The notes beneath the pieces are model-generated. The model saw only the letters and a program-made list of their open reading frames with translations. It ran no database searches and had not been told where the DNA came from. Position numbers and translations under genes: made by a program. A stretch of DNA of 64,000 bases, taken from positions 62,001 through 126,000 of the forward strand of contig JAJFFQ010000034.1 of assembly GCA_021776565.1 (NCBI GenBank). The letters are read 5' to 3'. The stretch comes from Robiginitomaculum sp. Lineage in GTDB: Bacteria > Pseudomonadota > Alphaproteobacteria > Caulobacterales > Maricaulaceae. Position 1 is the first letter of the stretch; the number at the start of each line of letters is the position of its first letter. Below are positions 1 through 8,356 of the stretch, piece after piece.

Positions 1-882
1 AGCCATAACACTGTTGCAGCCATGGGCAATATTGGCAAACGGCCCCCCATGTATAAAAGCCAGATTGTGTTCTATGCTTTGAACCAGATTGGGCTGAAGC
101 GCATCTTTGAGTAAAACGGCCATGGCCCCATCAGCGCCAAGATCACGCGCCGTAACCGGTGTCATGTCGTATGTGCGCGCAACAATTATATCGCCAAGTC
201 GGCGTTGCAGATCTGCCATGTCAGTCGCAAGGCAGAATATCGCCATGATTTCTGACGCGACCGTAATGTCAAAACCATTTTCGCGCGGCACCCCATGCAC
301 AGGGCCGCCAAGACCAACAACAATATTGCGCAATGCCCTGTCATTCATGTCTACAACCCGGCGCCAGCTGATACGGCGCGGATCAATACCCAGCTCGTTA
401 CCCCAATGCATGTGATTATCAAGCATCGCAGAGAGCAGGCTGTGCGCCGCCGTAATGGCATGGAAATCACCATTAAAATGAAGGTTTATGTCTTCCATCG
501 GGATAACTTGCGCACGCCCGCCGCCCGCTGCACCACCCTTCATGCCAAAGCACGGGCCAAGAGAAGGCTCGCGCAGACAAACCATGGATTTGACGCCAAT
601 TGCGTTCAAACCGTCATTCAGGCCGACACTAGTGGTGGTTTTGCCCTCGCCAGCAGGGGTTGGTGTTACCGCAGTGACCAAGACCAGCTTGCCTTTGGGA
701 CGATCTGCAAGCGATTGAATAAAAGCCAGCGAAAGTTTGGCTTTATGATGCCCATAAGGAATTAAAGCCTCTGGTGAAATACCCAGACGATCTTTTGCCA
801 ATGACAAAACAGGCTTCATGTTTGCTGCACGGGCAATGTCAATATCTGGCGCACCCGGTGCGGGAAGATTATCTTGTGTCAC
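1..882 (-). CDS. fhs: Formate--tetrahydrofolate ligase, N-terminal part (cut by window edge)
   Basis: This enzyme makes 10-formyl-tetrahydrofolate from formate, ATP and THF in cytoplasmic one-carbon metabolism. The frame is open for 294 codons from a GTG at 882 to the window edge with no internal stop. The family is about 557 residues, so roughly the first half is seen. The ATP-binding loop [12 protein letters not shown] lies near residues 73-84. Other family stretches are [28 protein letters not shown] and, at the edge, [16 protein letters not shown]. The GTG has an AGGG five bases upstream. No ATG extends the frame upstream, and the nearest upstream ATG starts a six-codon frame ending on the start codon. 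Identification is secure; the 3' end is outside the window. Confidence 0.95.
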   Translation of the reverse strand, partial: MTQDNLPAPGAPDIDIARAANMKPVLSLAKDRLGISPEALIPYGHHKAKLSLAFIQSLADRPKGKLVLVTAVTPTPAGEGKTTTSVGLNDGLNAIGVKSMVCLREPSLGPCFGMKGGAAGGGRAQVIPMEDINLHFNGDFHAITAAHSLLSAMLDNHMHWGNELGIDPRRISWRRVVDMNDRALRNIVVGLGGPVHGVPRENGFDITVASEIMAIFCLATDMADLQRRLGDIIVARTYDMTPVTARDLGADGAMAVLLKDALQPNLVQSIEHNLAFIHGGPFANIAHGCNSVMA

Positions 883-899
883 GTTTCCCTGACGGCCAT
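879..899 (-). CDS. Six-codon upstream ORF overlapping the fhs start
   Basis: An ATG at 899 with a good GGGAGG ribosome site reads MAVRET and stops at a TGA that overlaps the fhs GTG start as GTGA. The geometry suggests translational coupling or a start-site decoy. This is inferred only from spacing; it could be chance. Confidence 0.3.
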   Translation of the reverse strand: MAVRET

Positions 900-1155
900 T
901 TGACCGTCCTCCCTTTTTGTGTGTGAGGCTTATGAATTGGGATTTTACCCGTACCCCATATCCTCTCAACATAGGGAGTAGAAAAATATAGTATTTTCTT
1001 CAAGCGACGTTAAGTTTAGTAATTACGACATTGCCGTGTGATTGTCTGAGAACAAATGGTATCAGCACTTGTAACAGGCAGGGCATGAAAAATGATGGTT
1101 CTTATCCGAGCTTATCAACACGTATCTGCTGTTCAAAATAATCTGGGACATTAAA

Positions 1156-2133
1156 ATGTTTGGCAATCATACTCAAAAAAAACCTCAAACCATCGGTTTT
1201 TTGCTGTTGCCGCATTTTTCGATGATCGCCTTCACATCTTGCATTGAGCCATTGCGTGCAGCCAATAGAATGAACGAGGGTAATCTCTATCAATGGAAAA
1301 CCTATAGCGTTGACGGTGACAAGGTGGCCGCCAGTAATGGGGTGAGTATTACAACAGATGCTGCCTTTACGGATACCATTGATGCTGATGTTGATGTTCT
1401 TTTTGTTTGCGCGGGCCTTCAAGCCAGGGATTACCGTAATTCGTCGATGACCGCCAAGCTGCAAGCCTATGCCCGGGCCGGTGTGCCCCTTGGCGGTGTT
1501 TGCACCGGTTCTATTGCGTTAGCTAATGCTGGATTGCTGGACAAGTGTCGTTGCACAATACACTGGGAGAACATTGAAGGGTTTGTTGAGGTTTATCCCG
1601 GGCTTGATGTGACCGCCACCTTGTTTGAAATTGATGGCGACAGGTATACCTGCTCTGGTGGCACGGCGCCGCTGGATATGATGATTTACTCCATTGCGAA
1701 GGATCATGGCAAACCCCTTGCCGCCAGTGTTGCAGAGCAAATGCTACACAGTCCGGTACGTCAGCCCCACGATCATCAACGCACGTCCATTCAATACAGA
1801 ACTGGTATCAGCCATCCAAAGCTATTAGCGGCCATTGCTTATATGGAGGCCTATATTGAAACGCCGCTTGGTCTGCCTGAATTTGCTAAACGCCTGAATA
1901 TTTCCCTAAGGCAGCTGGAAAGACTTTTTCGCTCCTTGTTGGGGACAACACCGTCCCGGTATTATCTGGCACTTCGCTTGCAGCGTGCCAGACAATTGTT
2001 GACACAAACCACAATGTCCATATTGCAAATTGCCGTGGCCACTGGCTTCAAGTCAGCCGCGCATTTTACCCAAGCCTATAAAAACCACTTCACATATCCG
2101 CCGCGTACGGAGCGCCTTAACGCGATAAACTAG
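1156..2133 (+). CDS. GlxA-family AraC-type transcriptional regulator
   Basis: A 325-residue DNA-binding regulator with a DJ-1/PfpI-like amidotransferase-fold N-terminal domain (about residues 12-180) and a C-terminal AraC double helix-turn-helix (about 225-320). The nucleophile-elbow-like segment GGVCTGSIALANAGLLD places a Cys at residue 116. The C-terminal segment with RQLERLFRSLLGTTPSRYY and IAVATGFKSAAHFTQAYK is typical of AraC. A GGGA lies seven bases before the ATG. Relatives often control carnitine, glycine betaine, choline or arginine catabolism. No such catabolic genes are adjacent, so the target is unknown. It is divergent from fhs across 256 bp. Confidence 0.88.
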   Translation: MFGNHTQKKPQTIGFLLLPHFSMIAFTSCIEPLRAANRMNEGNLYQWKTYSVDGDKVAASNGVSITTDAAFTDTIDADVDVLFVCAGLQARDYRNSSMTAKLQAYARAGVPLGGVCTGSIALANAGLLDKCRCTIHWENIEGFVEVYPGLDVTATLFEIDGDRYTCSGGTAPLDMMIYSIAKDHGKPLAASVAEQMLHSPVRQPHDHQRTSIQYRTGISHPKLLAAIAYMEAYIETPLGLPEFAKRLNISLRQLERLFRSLLGTTPSRYYLALRLQRARQLLTQTTMSILQIAVATGFKSAAHFTQAYKNHFTYPPRTERLNAIN

Positions 2134-2220
2134 ATCGGGCAGCGTCGAAGGTCTGACCCTAAAGTGCTCAACCAGTCTGGATGTGCCACTATGCTTGCAA
2201 AGTTAAAAGCTCGCCACGGT

Positions 2221-3537
2221 TTATTTGGCACCATAGCCTGTAAAAATAGTTCTTATTGTCCGGAACAGAATGATGATGTCGAGCCAGAGTGAGAAGTTTT
2301 TGATATAGTAAAAATCATATTGTAATTTTTGATCGACATCATCAATATCAACAACATGCCCCTGGTTAACCTGTGCCCATCCGCTAATACCAGGGCGCAC
2401 CACATGTCGGTAACTGTAAAATGGAATTTTGTTTTCATACCAGCTTGACAAGGTTTCAGCCTCTGGACGTGGCCCGATCCAGCTCATTTCCCCTTTGATG
2501 ATATTGATGACTTGTGGAAGCTCATCGAGACGCGTTTTTCGCAAAAATCCACCCAGTCTGGTAATGCGTGTGTCATTATCCCTGGTCATGGCGTTTGTAC
2601 GTATCTGGGATTCATCATCTTCCAGTTTTTCATCGCAGTGATGCATTGTTCTGAATTTGTAGCAGATAAAGGATTTGCCACCATAACCAATACGCCGCTG
2701 TCGAAAGATTGCCGGGCCAGGATTGCTTAATTTGACGGCCAGTGCCGTGCCCGCCAGAACGGGCATCAAAAAGACAAGAGCGATGAGCGCAAAAATACTA
2801 TCCACGAGAACCTTGATTTTTATGTAAATGATATTGGGTATCAGCGTACCCAAAGTGTTTTCAGATATGTGATTGATCCGAACCTTTCCGGTCATGGATT
2901 CGCGAATATACTTATAGTCAACAACAGGAATACCGGCCAGCGCGCATTGGGCCAATAAACGTTGCCATTTATCATCCATTTCGGCGTTAAAATCGGCGAT
3001 GACGGCACTGCAATCTTTCGGCAAGTCTGTGAGCAAGGTTTGAGATTGTTTCAATACCTCCCATTTGGCACCGGCAATCGCGGTTAATGTTTGGGTATTT
3101 TCTGTCGGGCAAATGGCAATGGTTGGCCTTGCCAGCTTTGAAACAATGTATTGCACCAAATAGACCCAGATCAGGGTCAGGATAAAACACATTCCCAATA
3201 GTGATCGACTATAATCAAGGCGAAGGAACAACAGGGCAGCAATCATCAGGCCATAAACGCTGGAAAACACTGGAATTATGTAAAAATTTGTATTGATACC
3301 CGGATAGGCTGTCAGTTTTTTCAGGGCGTAAAACCCTATAAAATAAGAGAGAAGGACAACAAGGATAGAATTATTTCTTGTGGCCGAGTCGTCAATCACA
3401 AAATCAAAATTTACCATTATCGGCGGCACAACGATAAACAGCAGGCCACCAAGCAATTGAACACGCAGACGCAAGATCAAAGACTTGATCCCGGTGCGCA
3501 CGCCTTGTGGCACTCTGTTAAGCATTATTGTTTCCAC
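2221..3537 (-). CDS. Exopolysaccharide polyprenyl glycosylphosphotransferase
   Basis: A membrane enzyme that starts polysaccharide repeat-unit assembly by moving a sugar-phosphate onto undecaprenyl phosphate at the inner face of the inner membrane. The 438 residues have about four N-terminal membrane spans, a soluble middle region, another span near 245-265 and the bacterial sugar transferase domain to the end. Family motifs seen are PAIFRQRRIGYGGKSFICYK, KFRTM, RKTRLDELPQ, SWIGPRPE and RPGISGWAQVNQG. The GTG at 3537 follows GGGGCT; an in-frame ATG at 3525 is an alternative start. It is the last gene of a leftward group facing the Wza/Wzc genes, so it probably primes the polymer they export. 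The sugar is not predictable. Confidence 0.9.
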   Translation of the reverse strand: METIMLNRVPQGVRTGIKSLILRLRVQLLGGLLFIVVPPIMVNFDFVIDDSATRNNSILVVLLSYFIGFYALKKLTAYPGINTNFYIIPVFSSVYGLMIAALLFLRLDYSRSLLGMCFILTLIWVYLVQYIVSKLARPTIAICPTENTQTLTAIAGAKWEVLKQSQTLLTDLPKDCSAVIADFNAEMDDKWQRLLAQCALAGIPVVDYKYIRESMTGKVRINHISENTLGTLIPNIIYIKIKVLVDSIFALIALVFLMPVLAGTALAVKLSNPGPAIFRQRRIGYGGKSFICYKFRTMHHCDEKLEDDESQIRTNAMTRDNDTRITRLGGFLRKTRLDELPQVINIIKGEMSWIGPRPEAETLSSWYENKIPFYSYRHVVRPGISGWAQVNQGHVVDIDDVDQKLQYDFYYIKNFSLWLDIIILFRTIRTIFTGYGAK

Positions 3538-3665
3538 AGCCCCGACCTCAGTTACACTTAACTATTGTTGGTCAGTGACATTGTATTCTAATATGACTGA
3601 CTGTCCATAATTATTTTCTGTGTGGCAGATTGTATGAAGTTAACACGCCTTGAGGTTATCCGTTT

Positions 3666-3938
3666 CTAAAACACTGTCGCAGACAGTAGATACATGCTGG
3701 CCCAGAACAAGCAACAACTCATCACTATCAACCTGAAAGCCCGGCCTATTGACCATTTGCTTTTTCCCTCTTGCACGGTTTCGTGCTCAAGAGTTAAACG
3801 CGTTAATAGTTTACGTGCCGGGGACTCGACCGGTAAACATGCGCCATTCCCATCTGAATTACTAACCGGTTTTACAGGCGGCGAACCTGTAGACACATCA
3901 GCATTACCTTGATGTTTTTCCTTGGCCAAATGTGCCAT
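3666..3938 (-). CDS. Small C-terminally anchored protein of the EPS locus, unknown function
   Basis: Not recognised. I chose the internal ATG at 3938 (90 residues) because GGAG lies seven bases before it; an earlier in-frame ATG at 3965 lacks such a site. The polar N-terminal two thirds are rich in Ser, Pro, Gly and Lys. One hydrophobic segment, FRLIVMSCCLFWASMYLLSA, ends the protein, which suggests a tail-anchored inner-membrane protein. It lies between the frameshifted gene and the sugar transferase on the same strand, so it may belong to the polysaccharide machinery. The coding call rests on ribosome site, strand and context only. Confidence 0.5.
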   Translation of the reverse strand: MAHLAKEKHQGNADVSTGSPPVKPVSNSDGNGACLPVESPARKLLTRLTLEHETVQEGKSKWSIGRAFRLIVMSCCLFWASMYLLSATVF

Positions 3939-4016
3939 TGCAATTCTCCACAAATCCAAGGCCAACCCCTAAACCTGAAATCTTTAGCAATACTATCAAA
4001 ATATAGACAATATTTT

Positions 4017-4624
4017 CTAAACCCCGATCATGACAAATGAAAGGAGCGGTATGCCCCGTGCCATTTCCATTGCAAATTTATTGCCGTGCAATAATGCCAT
4101 CATGCGCAATGACCGCAAGGCGGACTCCTGAAGTGGGTGGGGTAATTGTTGCCAATTGGCGAATACAAATTCCAGCCGCCATAGCATAAATTGCTTGTAA
4201 CCCGCTGGTTCAACCACAAATGAGCGGTCAAGATAGGTAATTTTTTTTCGTTGACTCTGCCATCTCGCAAAAGTTCGATATAGGCCAGCCTTGCCCAGCT
4301 TTCTGCCCGTGCGGGGCTGCGCTCAAGGGCATGCAGCGTTAGATTTTCGGATGTGCTCAAGCCTAACGGTTGCTTTAATAAATATAATTGCACTGCAAGG
4401 TCAAACAATTCGCTTGTTGGGCCCGGCGGTATTAGAGCGATTTCCATAGCATCCAGTATTTTATACTGGGCAACCGTATTGGTACTCGCGAGGTCAGATA
4501 GTAAGTTTCGTGCCCTGGACGTTCTTGTTTCATTTTGCATAACGGGCCATGTAAAGAGAATGGCCAGCAAACAGCACCCTATGAGTATGTACCGCAGGGT
4601 GCTCTCTTGTGCATGAACTGTCAC
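4017..4624 (-). pseudogene. Frameshifted membrane-anchored protein of the EPS locus
   Basis: Two overlapping frames read as one protein. The first runs from a GTG at 4624, with a membrane span near residues 11-29 followed by helical, TPR-like sequence up to ELLRDGRVNEKK. The second continues as ITYLDRSFVVEPAGYKQFML and WRLEFVFANWQQLPHPLQES and ends at 4017. The joint is an A8 tract (4241-4248, minus strand); one extra A or a -1 shift restores continuity. Unshifted, the first frame ends at 4100 after an unrelated tail. The WRLEF...ANWQQLP type segment is my recollection of uncharacterised proteins in alphaproteobacterial polysaccharide loci. It may be a true pseudogene, a homopolymer sequencing error, or a slippage-expressed gene, because A AAA AAA is in the zero frame. 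Confidence 0.6.
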
Positions 4625-4774
4625 ATTCAGGGTTCCCGGGCGTTATGGTTATCGGAATCGGCTGTTTTCGGCCTTTACTTGTATGGCTTTGACCTTCTTA
4701 TGGCAATTGTACTGCGCAAGTGCAGTCTGTATGCAGTTCATATTTGGCCGTTTTGTTTGGAAGTCCTGTTGACT

Positions 4775-5545
4775 ATGTCCTGGTTCAAGAACAAGAAAAA
4801 ACAATTTTGTGTACCGGAAGGACATGTTGTTTATGCCATTGGTGACATACATGGTCGGGATGATTTGCTGACCGAGCTGATTGAGAAAATTACTGAAGAT
4901 TTCCAAAATAACACCCAACGGAGTGTTACGAGTATCGTATTTCTTGGTGATTATGTGGATCGCGGACTGGGTTCTAAAGCTGTTATAGATAAATTGTTGC
5001 TCTTGAAAAAAGAATTCTGCGTGCCTGGCCAAGGCCCCGATGTGTATTTTTTGATGGGAAATCATGAAGAAGCATTATTACGATTTCTGGACGACCCGGA
5101 TTTTGGTGAACAATGGCAGGTTTATGGCGGTACGGAAACGCTAATATCTTACGGTATAACACCACCTCGTTTAAAGGCAGACAGTGCTGCATGGCATGCA
5201 GCATCGGGTGCGCTAGGTTTGGCTTTGGGGCATGAACACCTTGCTTTTCTTCAAGGCCTTAGGTGCTCATTAGAGATCGGAGACTATATTTTTGTGCATG
5301 CCGGTTTGCGACCAGGTGTCGCGCTGGAGGAACAACTGGAAAGTGATATGCTCTGGATACGCGAAGAATTCCTCAGCGATAGCGCAAGTTTTACAAAAAA
5401 AGTTGTCCACGGGCACTCCCCCAAAAAGCAACCATTTGAGGATCATCGCCGCATTGGCGTTGATACTGGTGCCTATATCACCGGCGTTTTGACTGCGGTT
5501 CGGCTTGAACAAAATTCTGTAAGTTATTTACAAACCGGTTTGTGA
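4775..5545 (+). CDS. Serine/threonine-type metallophosphoesterase
   Basis: A cytoplasmic two-metal phosphatase of the PPP/calcineurin-like family, 256 residues from the ATG at 4775. That ATG is preferred to upstream frame extension because the phosphatase fold begins directly after MSWFKNKKKQ and GGAAG lies upstream. Metal and phosphate motifs are in order: YAIGDIHGRDD, FLGDYVDRG, LMGNHEEALL, IFVHAGLRPG and VVHGHSP. Bacterial members remove phosphate from Ser/Thr, Tyr or small molecules. It sits between the leftward polysaccharide genes and the rightward wza/wzc-like group, which includes a tyrosine kinase, so it may counteract phosphorylation there. That role is inferred from position; the fold assignment is secure. 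Confidence 0.88.
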   Translation: MSWFKNKKKQFCVPEGHVVYAIGDIHGRDDLLTELIEKITEDFQNNTQRSVTSIVFLGDYVDRGLGSKAVIDKLLLLKKEFCVPGQGPDVYFLMGNHEEALLRFLDDPDFGEQWQVYGGTETLISYGITPPRLKADSAAWHAASGALGLALGHEHLAFLQGLRCSLEIGDYIFVHAGLRPGVALEEQLESDMLWIREEFLSDSASFTKKVVHGHSPKKQPFEDHRRIGVDTGAYITGVLTAVRLEQNSVSYLQTGL

Positions 5546-5639
5546 CAACCACAATAGGTTTATTAGATGAACACATCTGGAAATTGCACGAACACTAGCT
5601 TTAACGCTCTGCACACAAAATATTAGAGAGAACAGTAAA

Positions 5640-6221
5640 ATGCGGTCATTGATTTATTTGCTTGGTTTGGTTTGTGTCATTGGGTTGGCATCTTGTGCAA
5701 CAGGCCCGGCACCCAGTTTGGGTGGGGGAGAAATAATCCCAGCAAACCAATTGCGATCAGGTTCGGAATATCGGTTGGGTTCAGGGGATCAATTGCGTGT
5801 TATCGTTTTTGGTGAAGAAGACTTGTCGGGTGAATTTGTTGTCGATGGCGGTGGTCAGGTTTCGCTACCTCTGGTTGGCGAGGTAAGTGCCAATGGTAAA
5901 ACCGTCAGGGAGTTTCAACGTGCCGTTGTTGCCAAACTGAAAGAGGGTTATCTGACGGATCCGCGTGTTAGCGCAGAGGTTCTGAATTTCCGCCCATTTT
6001 ATATTCTGGGCGAAGTAAGCACGCCAGGTGAATACCCATATCTTAGCGGCTTGACGGTTATGAATGCTGTTGCCACCGCAGAAGGATTTACTTATCGGGC
6101 GGATACCCGAAAGGTGTATATCAAGCGTGCCGGAGAAGTGGGCGAGCGCGCCTATACCCTGACAACGGAAACGCCGGTTCAACCCGGAGACACCATCCGC
6201 ATTGGTGAAAGATTTTTCTAA
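5640..6221 (+). CDS. Polysaccharide export outer-membrane lipoprotein (Wza-like)
   Basis: A 193-residue secreted lipoprotein. The signal peptide ends at the lipobox LASC with Cys19 as the acylation site. A polysaccharide export (Poly_export) domain follows: YRLGSGDQLRVIVFGEEDLS, then GQVSLPLVGEVSANGKT and a segment ending TDPRVSAEVL. It is followed by an SLBB-type segment, FYILGEVSTPGEYPYLSGLT, to the C terminus. It is shorter than E. coli Wza and lacks the C-terminal amphipathic helix, as in the short alphaproteobacterial group. Such proteins form the periplasmic and outer-membrane part of the export channel, working with the Wzc-like protein at 8357-10606 and probably the barrel at 6955-8226. 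Confidence 0.92.
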   Translation: MRSLIYLLGLVCVIGLASCATGPAPSLGGGEIIPANQLRSGSEYRLGSGDQLRVIVFGEEDLSGEFVVDGGGQVSLPLVGEVSANGKTVREFQRAVVAKLKEGYLTDPRVSAEVLNFRPFYILGEVSTPGEYPYLSGLTVMNAVATAEGFTYRADTRKVYIKRAGEVGERAYTLTTETPVQPGDTIRIGERFF

Positions 6222-6425
6222 ATGATGCCGGAAAAGATGAGTTGTGGCAAACCCAGTACAAATTTCACACTCGCAATAGCGTGATTCTCCCAGGACGGGA
6301 AAGCCACGTATTAACTTTGACAAAATTACAACATTTTTTATAATTATAACAGTATAGCGATTATTGTACTTGTTATTCTTATATTGTATGATACGTAAGC
6401 ATTGTTGAGAGTCTTGGAGACAAAC

Positions 6426-6860
6426 ATGAAAAATTCATTTAGGGCAATTTTGATTGCCGGCGTTGCTGGCTTTGCCGCTGTCGGGGCGTTGACACTAGCT
6501 GTAGCGCCGGCTTTGGCCGACGCGCCAGTTGCCGCAACCCTGGCCGCACAAATTCAGGCCGCAATTGCCGCACTGCCGGCGGATGCATCTGAAGCAGACA
6601 TACAAGCGGCCATTAACCTGGCGGTTCAAAATGCAAGTGCTACACCGGCACAGGCAGCGGCCGCTTTGGCCCTTGTCGCTGCATCGCCTACTCTTTCGAC
6701 TAGCCAGGCGGCCGCCGTGTCAACGGCACAGGCGCAACCAGCCAATGGTGGAACAGGTTCATCTGCCGGTGGTGCTCCCGGTAGTTCCGGTGGTAGTACA
6801 ACTGGTGGAGCGCCACCTTCATCAGGTGGCGGCGGCGGTGGCTCGGATTACGGTAACTGA
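6426..6860 (+). CDS. Ala-rich secreted protein with Gly/Ser tail, unknown function
   Basis: Not recognised. The ATG at 6426 has GGAG about eight bases upstream and gives 144 residues. A signal peptide of about 30 residues ends near VAPALADAP. The middle (about 30-105) is mostly Ala with regularly spaced Gln, Ile and Leu, predicted helical. The last third is a low-complexity Gly/Ser/Pro/Thr tail that ends in a run of Gly and SDYGN. It lies between the Wza-like lipoprotein and the outer-membrane barrel, same strand, so it is likely exported and associated with the polymer or its secretion. A promoter of its own is possible in the AT-rich 180 bp before it. Confidence 0.65.
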   Translation: MKNSFRAILIAGVAGFAAVGALTLAVAPALADAPVAATLAAQIQAAIAALPADASEADIQAAINLAVQNASATPAQAAAALALVAASPTLSTSQAAAVSTAQAQPANGGTGSSAGGAPGSSGGSTTGGAPPSSGGGGGGSDYGN

Positions 6861-6954
6861 TCCTTTAGGGTTTGGTTCACGTTTTCGGATTTAGACTGTC
6901 GCAAATTTTGTTGGTTTAGAAGGCATGTTTTATATGCTATCTGGAGGGGGCGTC

Positions 6955-8226
6955 GTGCGCTTATCTTATATACTTGGTTCGGTTTCATTGTTGGGCCTGA
7001 TGGCGGGCGACGCATTTGCGCAACCGGCCTCAAACAGTTCATTCGCCCGGGATCGTAATATTTCGGTGACAGAGCGTCTGAAGCCTGAATATCAAACGTC
7101 AGGCGTTGATCTGGGCGGATTTATTCTTAGCCCTGAACTGACGACCGGTCTGCGTTATAACGATAATATTTTTGCCCTGAGTGCAAACAAGGTGGATGAC
7201 TTTATCGTTAAAATCAATCCGTCAGCGATCCTGCAGTCAAAATGGTCAAGGCACTCGCTAAGTTTTAATGCAAGCGTTGACCACAACGAGTATATGGATC
7301 TTTCGCAAGAGAGTTATACCGATATAACCATAGGCGCAGATGCAAATCTGGACGCGGGACGTGGTCTTGCGTTTGGTTTTGGTGGACAATTTCAGGCGCT
7401 AAATGAGCCAAGAACAAACTCCAGTTCTCCTTCAAACACCACCAAACCGGTTGAATATGACCTTGCGTCATTTTATGGCAATGTCTCGCGCGAAATTAAC
7501 CGGATTCGTCTGGTAGTGTCTGGTGGTCTAAGGGACTTTAACTATAAAGACGGTCAGATTATCGGTGGCGGTATATCCGATCAGGATGATCGTGATCGCC
7601 AGATGGTTGATTTTAATGGCCGTGCTGAATACGCGGTTAGCCCGGACACATCTGTGTTTTTTGAAGTAGGCTATAATGATCGTTCTTATGATCTCCAGCC
7701 ACCGACTGTTCCCCTGGATCGTGACTCAGATGGGTACCAGTTTCTGATCGGTACCAATTTTGATCTCTCCAATACGATGCGCGGTGAAGTTGCCATTGGT
7801 TATCTGGATCAGAATTTTGAAAGCGCATTACTGCCAGACATTGACGGCTTTGCAATTCGGGCAGATGTAGAATGGTTCCCCACTCAACTGACAACTTTTG
7901 GGTTGGGCGGCTCTCGCTCTGTTGAGGATTCAGGTATTCAGGGCGCTTCAGGCTATCTGGCCAATAAAGCATATTTCAGAATTGACCATGAACTTTTGCG
8001 GAACTTGATCGTTTCAGGCGAAGCTACATACGGGTTTGACGACTATAAGGGTATTGATCGGGAAGATGAACGGTTTGGCGGCACGTTGAGCGGAACGATA
8101 TTGCTGCGGCGTGGTGTAGGGCTTTCCATGTATTATCTTTATGCCGACCAAACCTCACGTGGCTTGGCTGGTGGGTCTGATTATACGAACAATGAAATTG
8201 GAATTAGCCTCAAGTTTCAACGTTAG
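6955..8226 (+). CDS. Outer-membrane beta-barrel protein of the EPS locus (BBP2-like)
   Basis: A 423-residue outer-membrane protein. The GTG at 6955 is chosen because GGAGG lies eight bases upstream and the signal peptide, beginning MRLSYILGSVSLLGLMAG and cleaved after AFAQ, then starts correctly. An ATG at 6925 would put ten unneeded residues before it. The mature part consists of alternating amphipathic strands typical of a barrel of 16 to 18 strands, and ends with the aromatic signature KFQR. Similar barrels (putative beta-barrel porin 2 family) accompany short Wza and Wzc proteins in alphaproteobacteria and probably provide the outer-membrane exit pore. The specific role is inferred from the locus. 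Confidence 0.8.
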   Translation: MRLSYILGSVSLLGLMAGDAFAQPASNSSFARDRNISVTERLKPEYQTSGVDLGGFILSPELTTGLRYNDNIFALSANKVDDFIVKINPSAILQSKWSRHSLSFNASVDHNEYMDLSQESYTDITIGADANLDAGRGLAFGFGGQFQALNEPRTNSSSPSNTTKPVEYDLASFYGNVSREINRIRLVVSGGLRDFNYKDGQIIGGGISDQDDRDRQMVDFNGRAEYAVSPDTSVFFEVGYNDRSYDLQPPTVPLDRDSDGYQFLIGTNFDLSNTMRGEVAIGYLDQNFESALLPDIDGFAIRADVEWFPTQLTTFGLGGSRSVEDSGIQGASGYLANKAYFRIDHELLRNLIVSGEATYGFDDYKGIDREDERFGGTLSGTILLRRGVGLSMYYLYADQTSRGLAGGSDYTNNEIGISLKFQR

Positions 8227-8356
8227 GCCCAAAAGGCAAGCTCAATTTACCATACATAAGCGGATGCTGCATTACCCTGTTTGAGATAGGTTACGGGTAT
8301 GCTGTATAGTGGCATTGTGTTTTTTCGCGAATTGATAGTCGTCAGGCAATAATCGT

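Noticed and set aside
107-765. Plus-strand reading frames at the start of the window
   Set aside because: The minus strand is open from 882 to 1 and encodes an unmistakable Fhs; the plus frames are its shadows.
4535-4774. N-terminal extension of the phosphatase
   Set aside because: The added 80 residues overlap the divergent gene start and lack a ribosome site; the fold begins after 4775.
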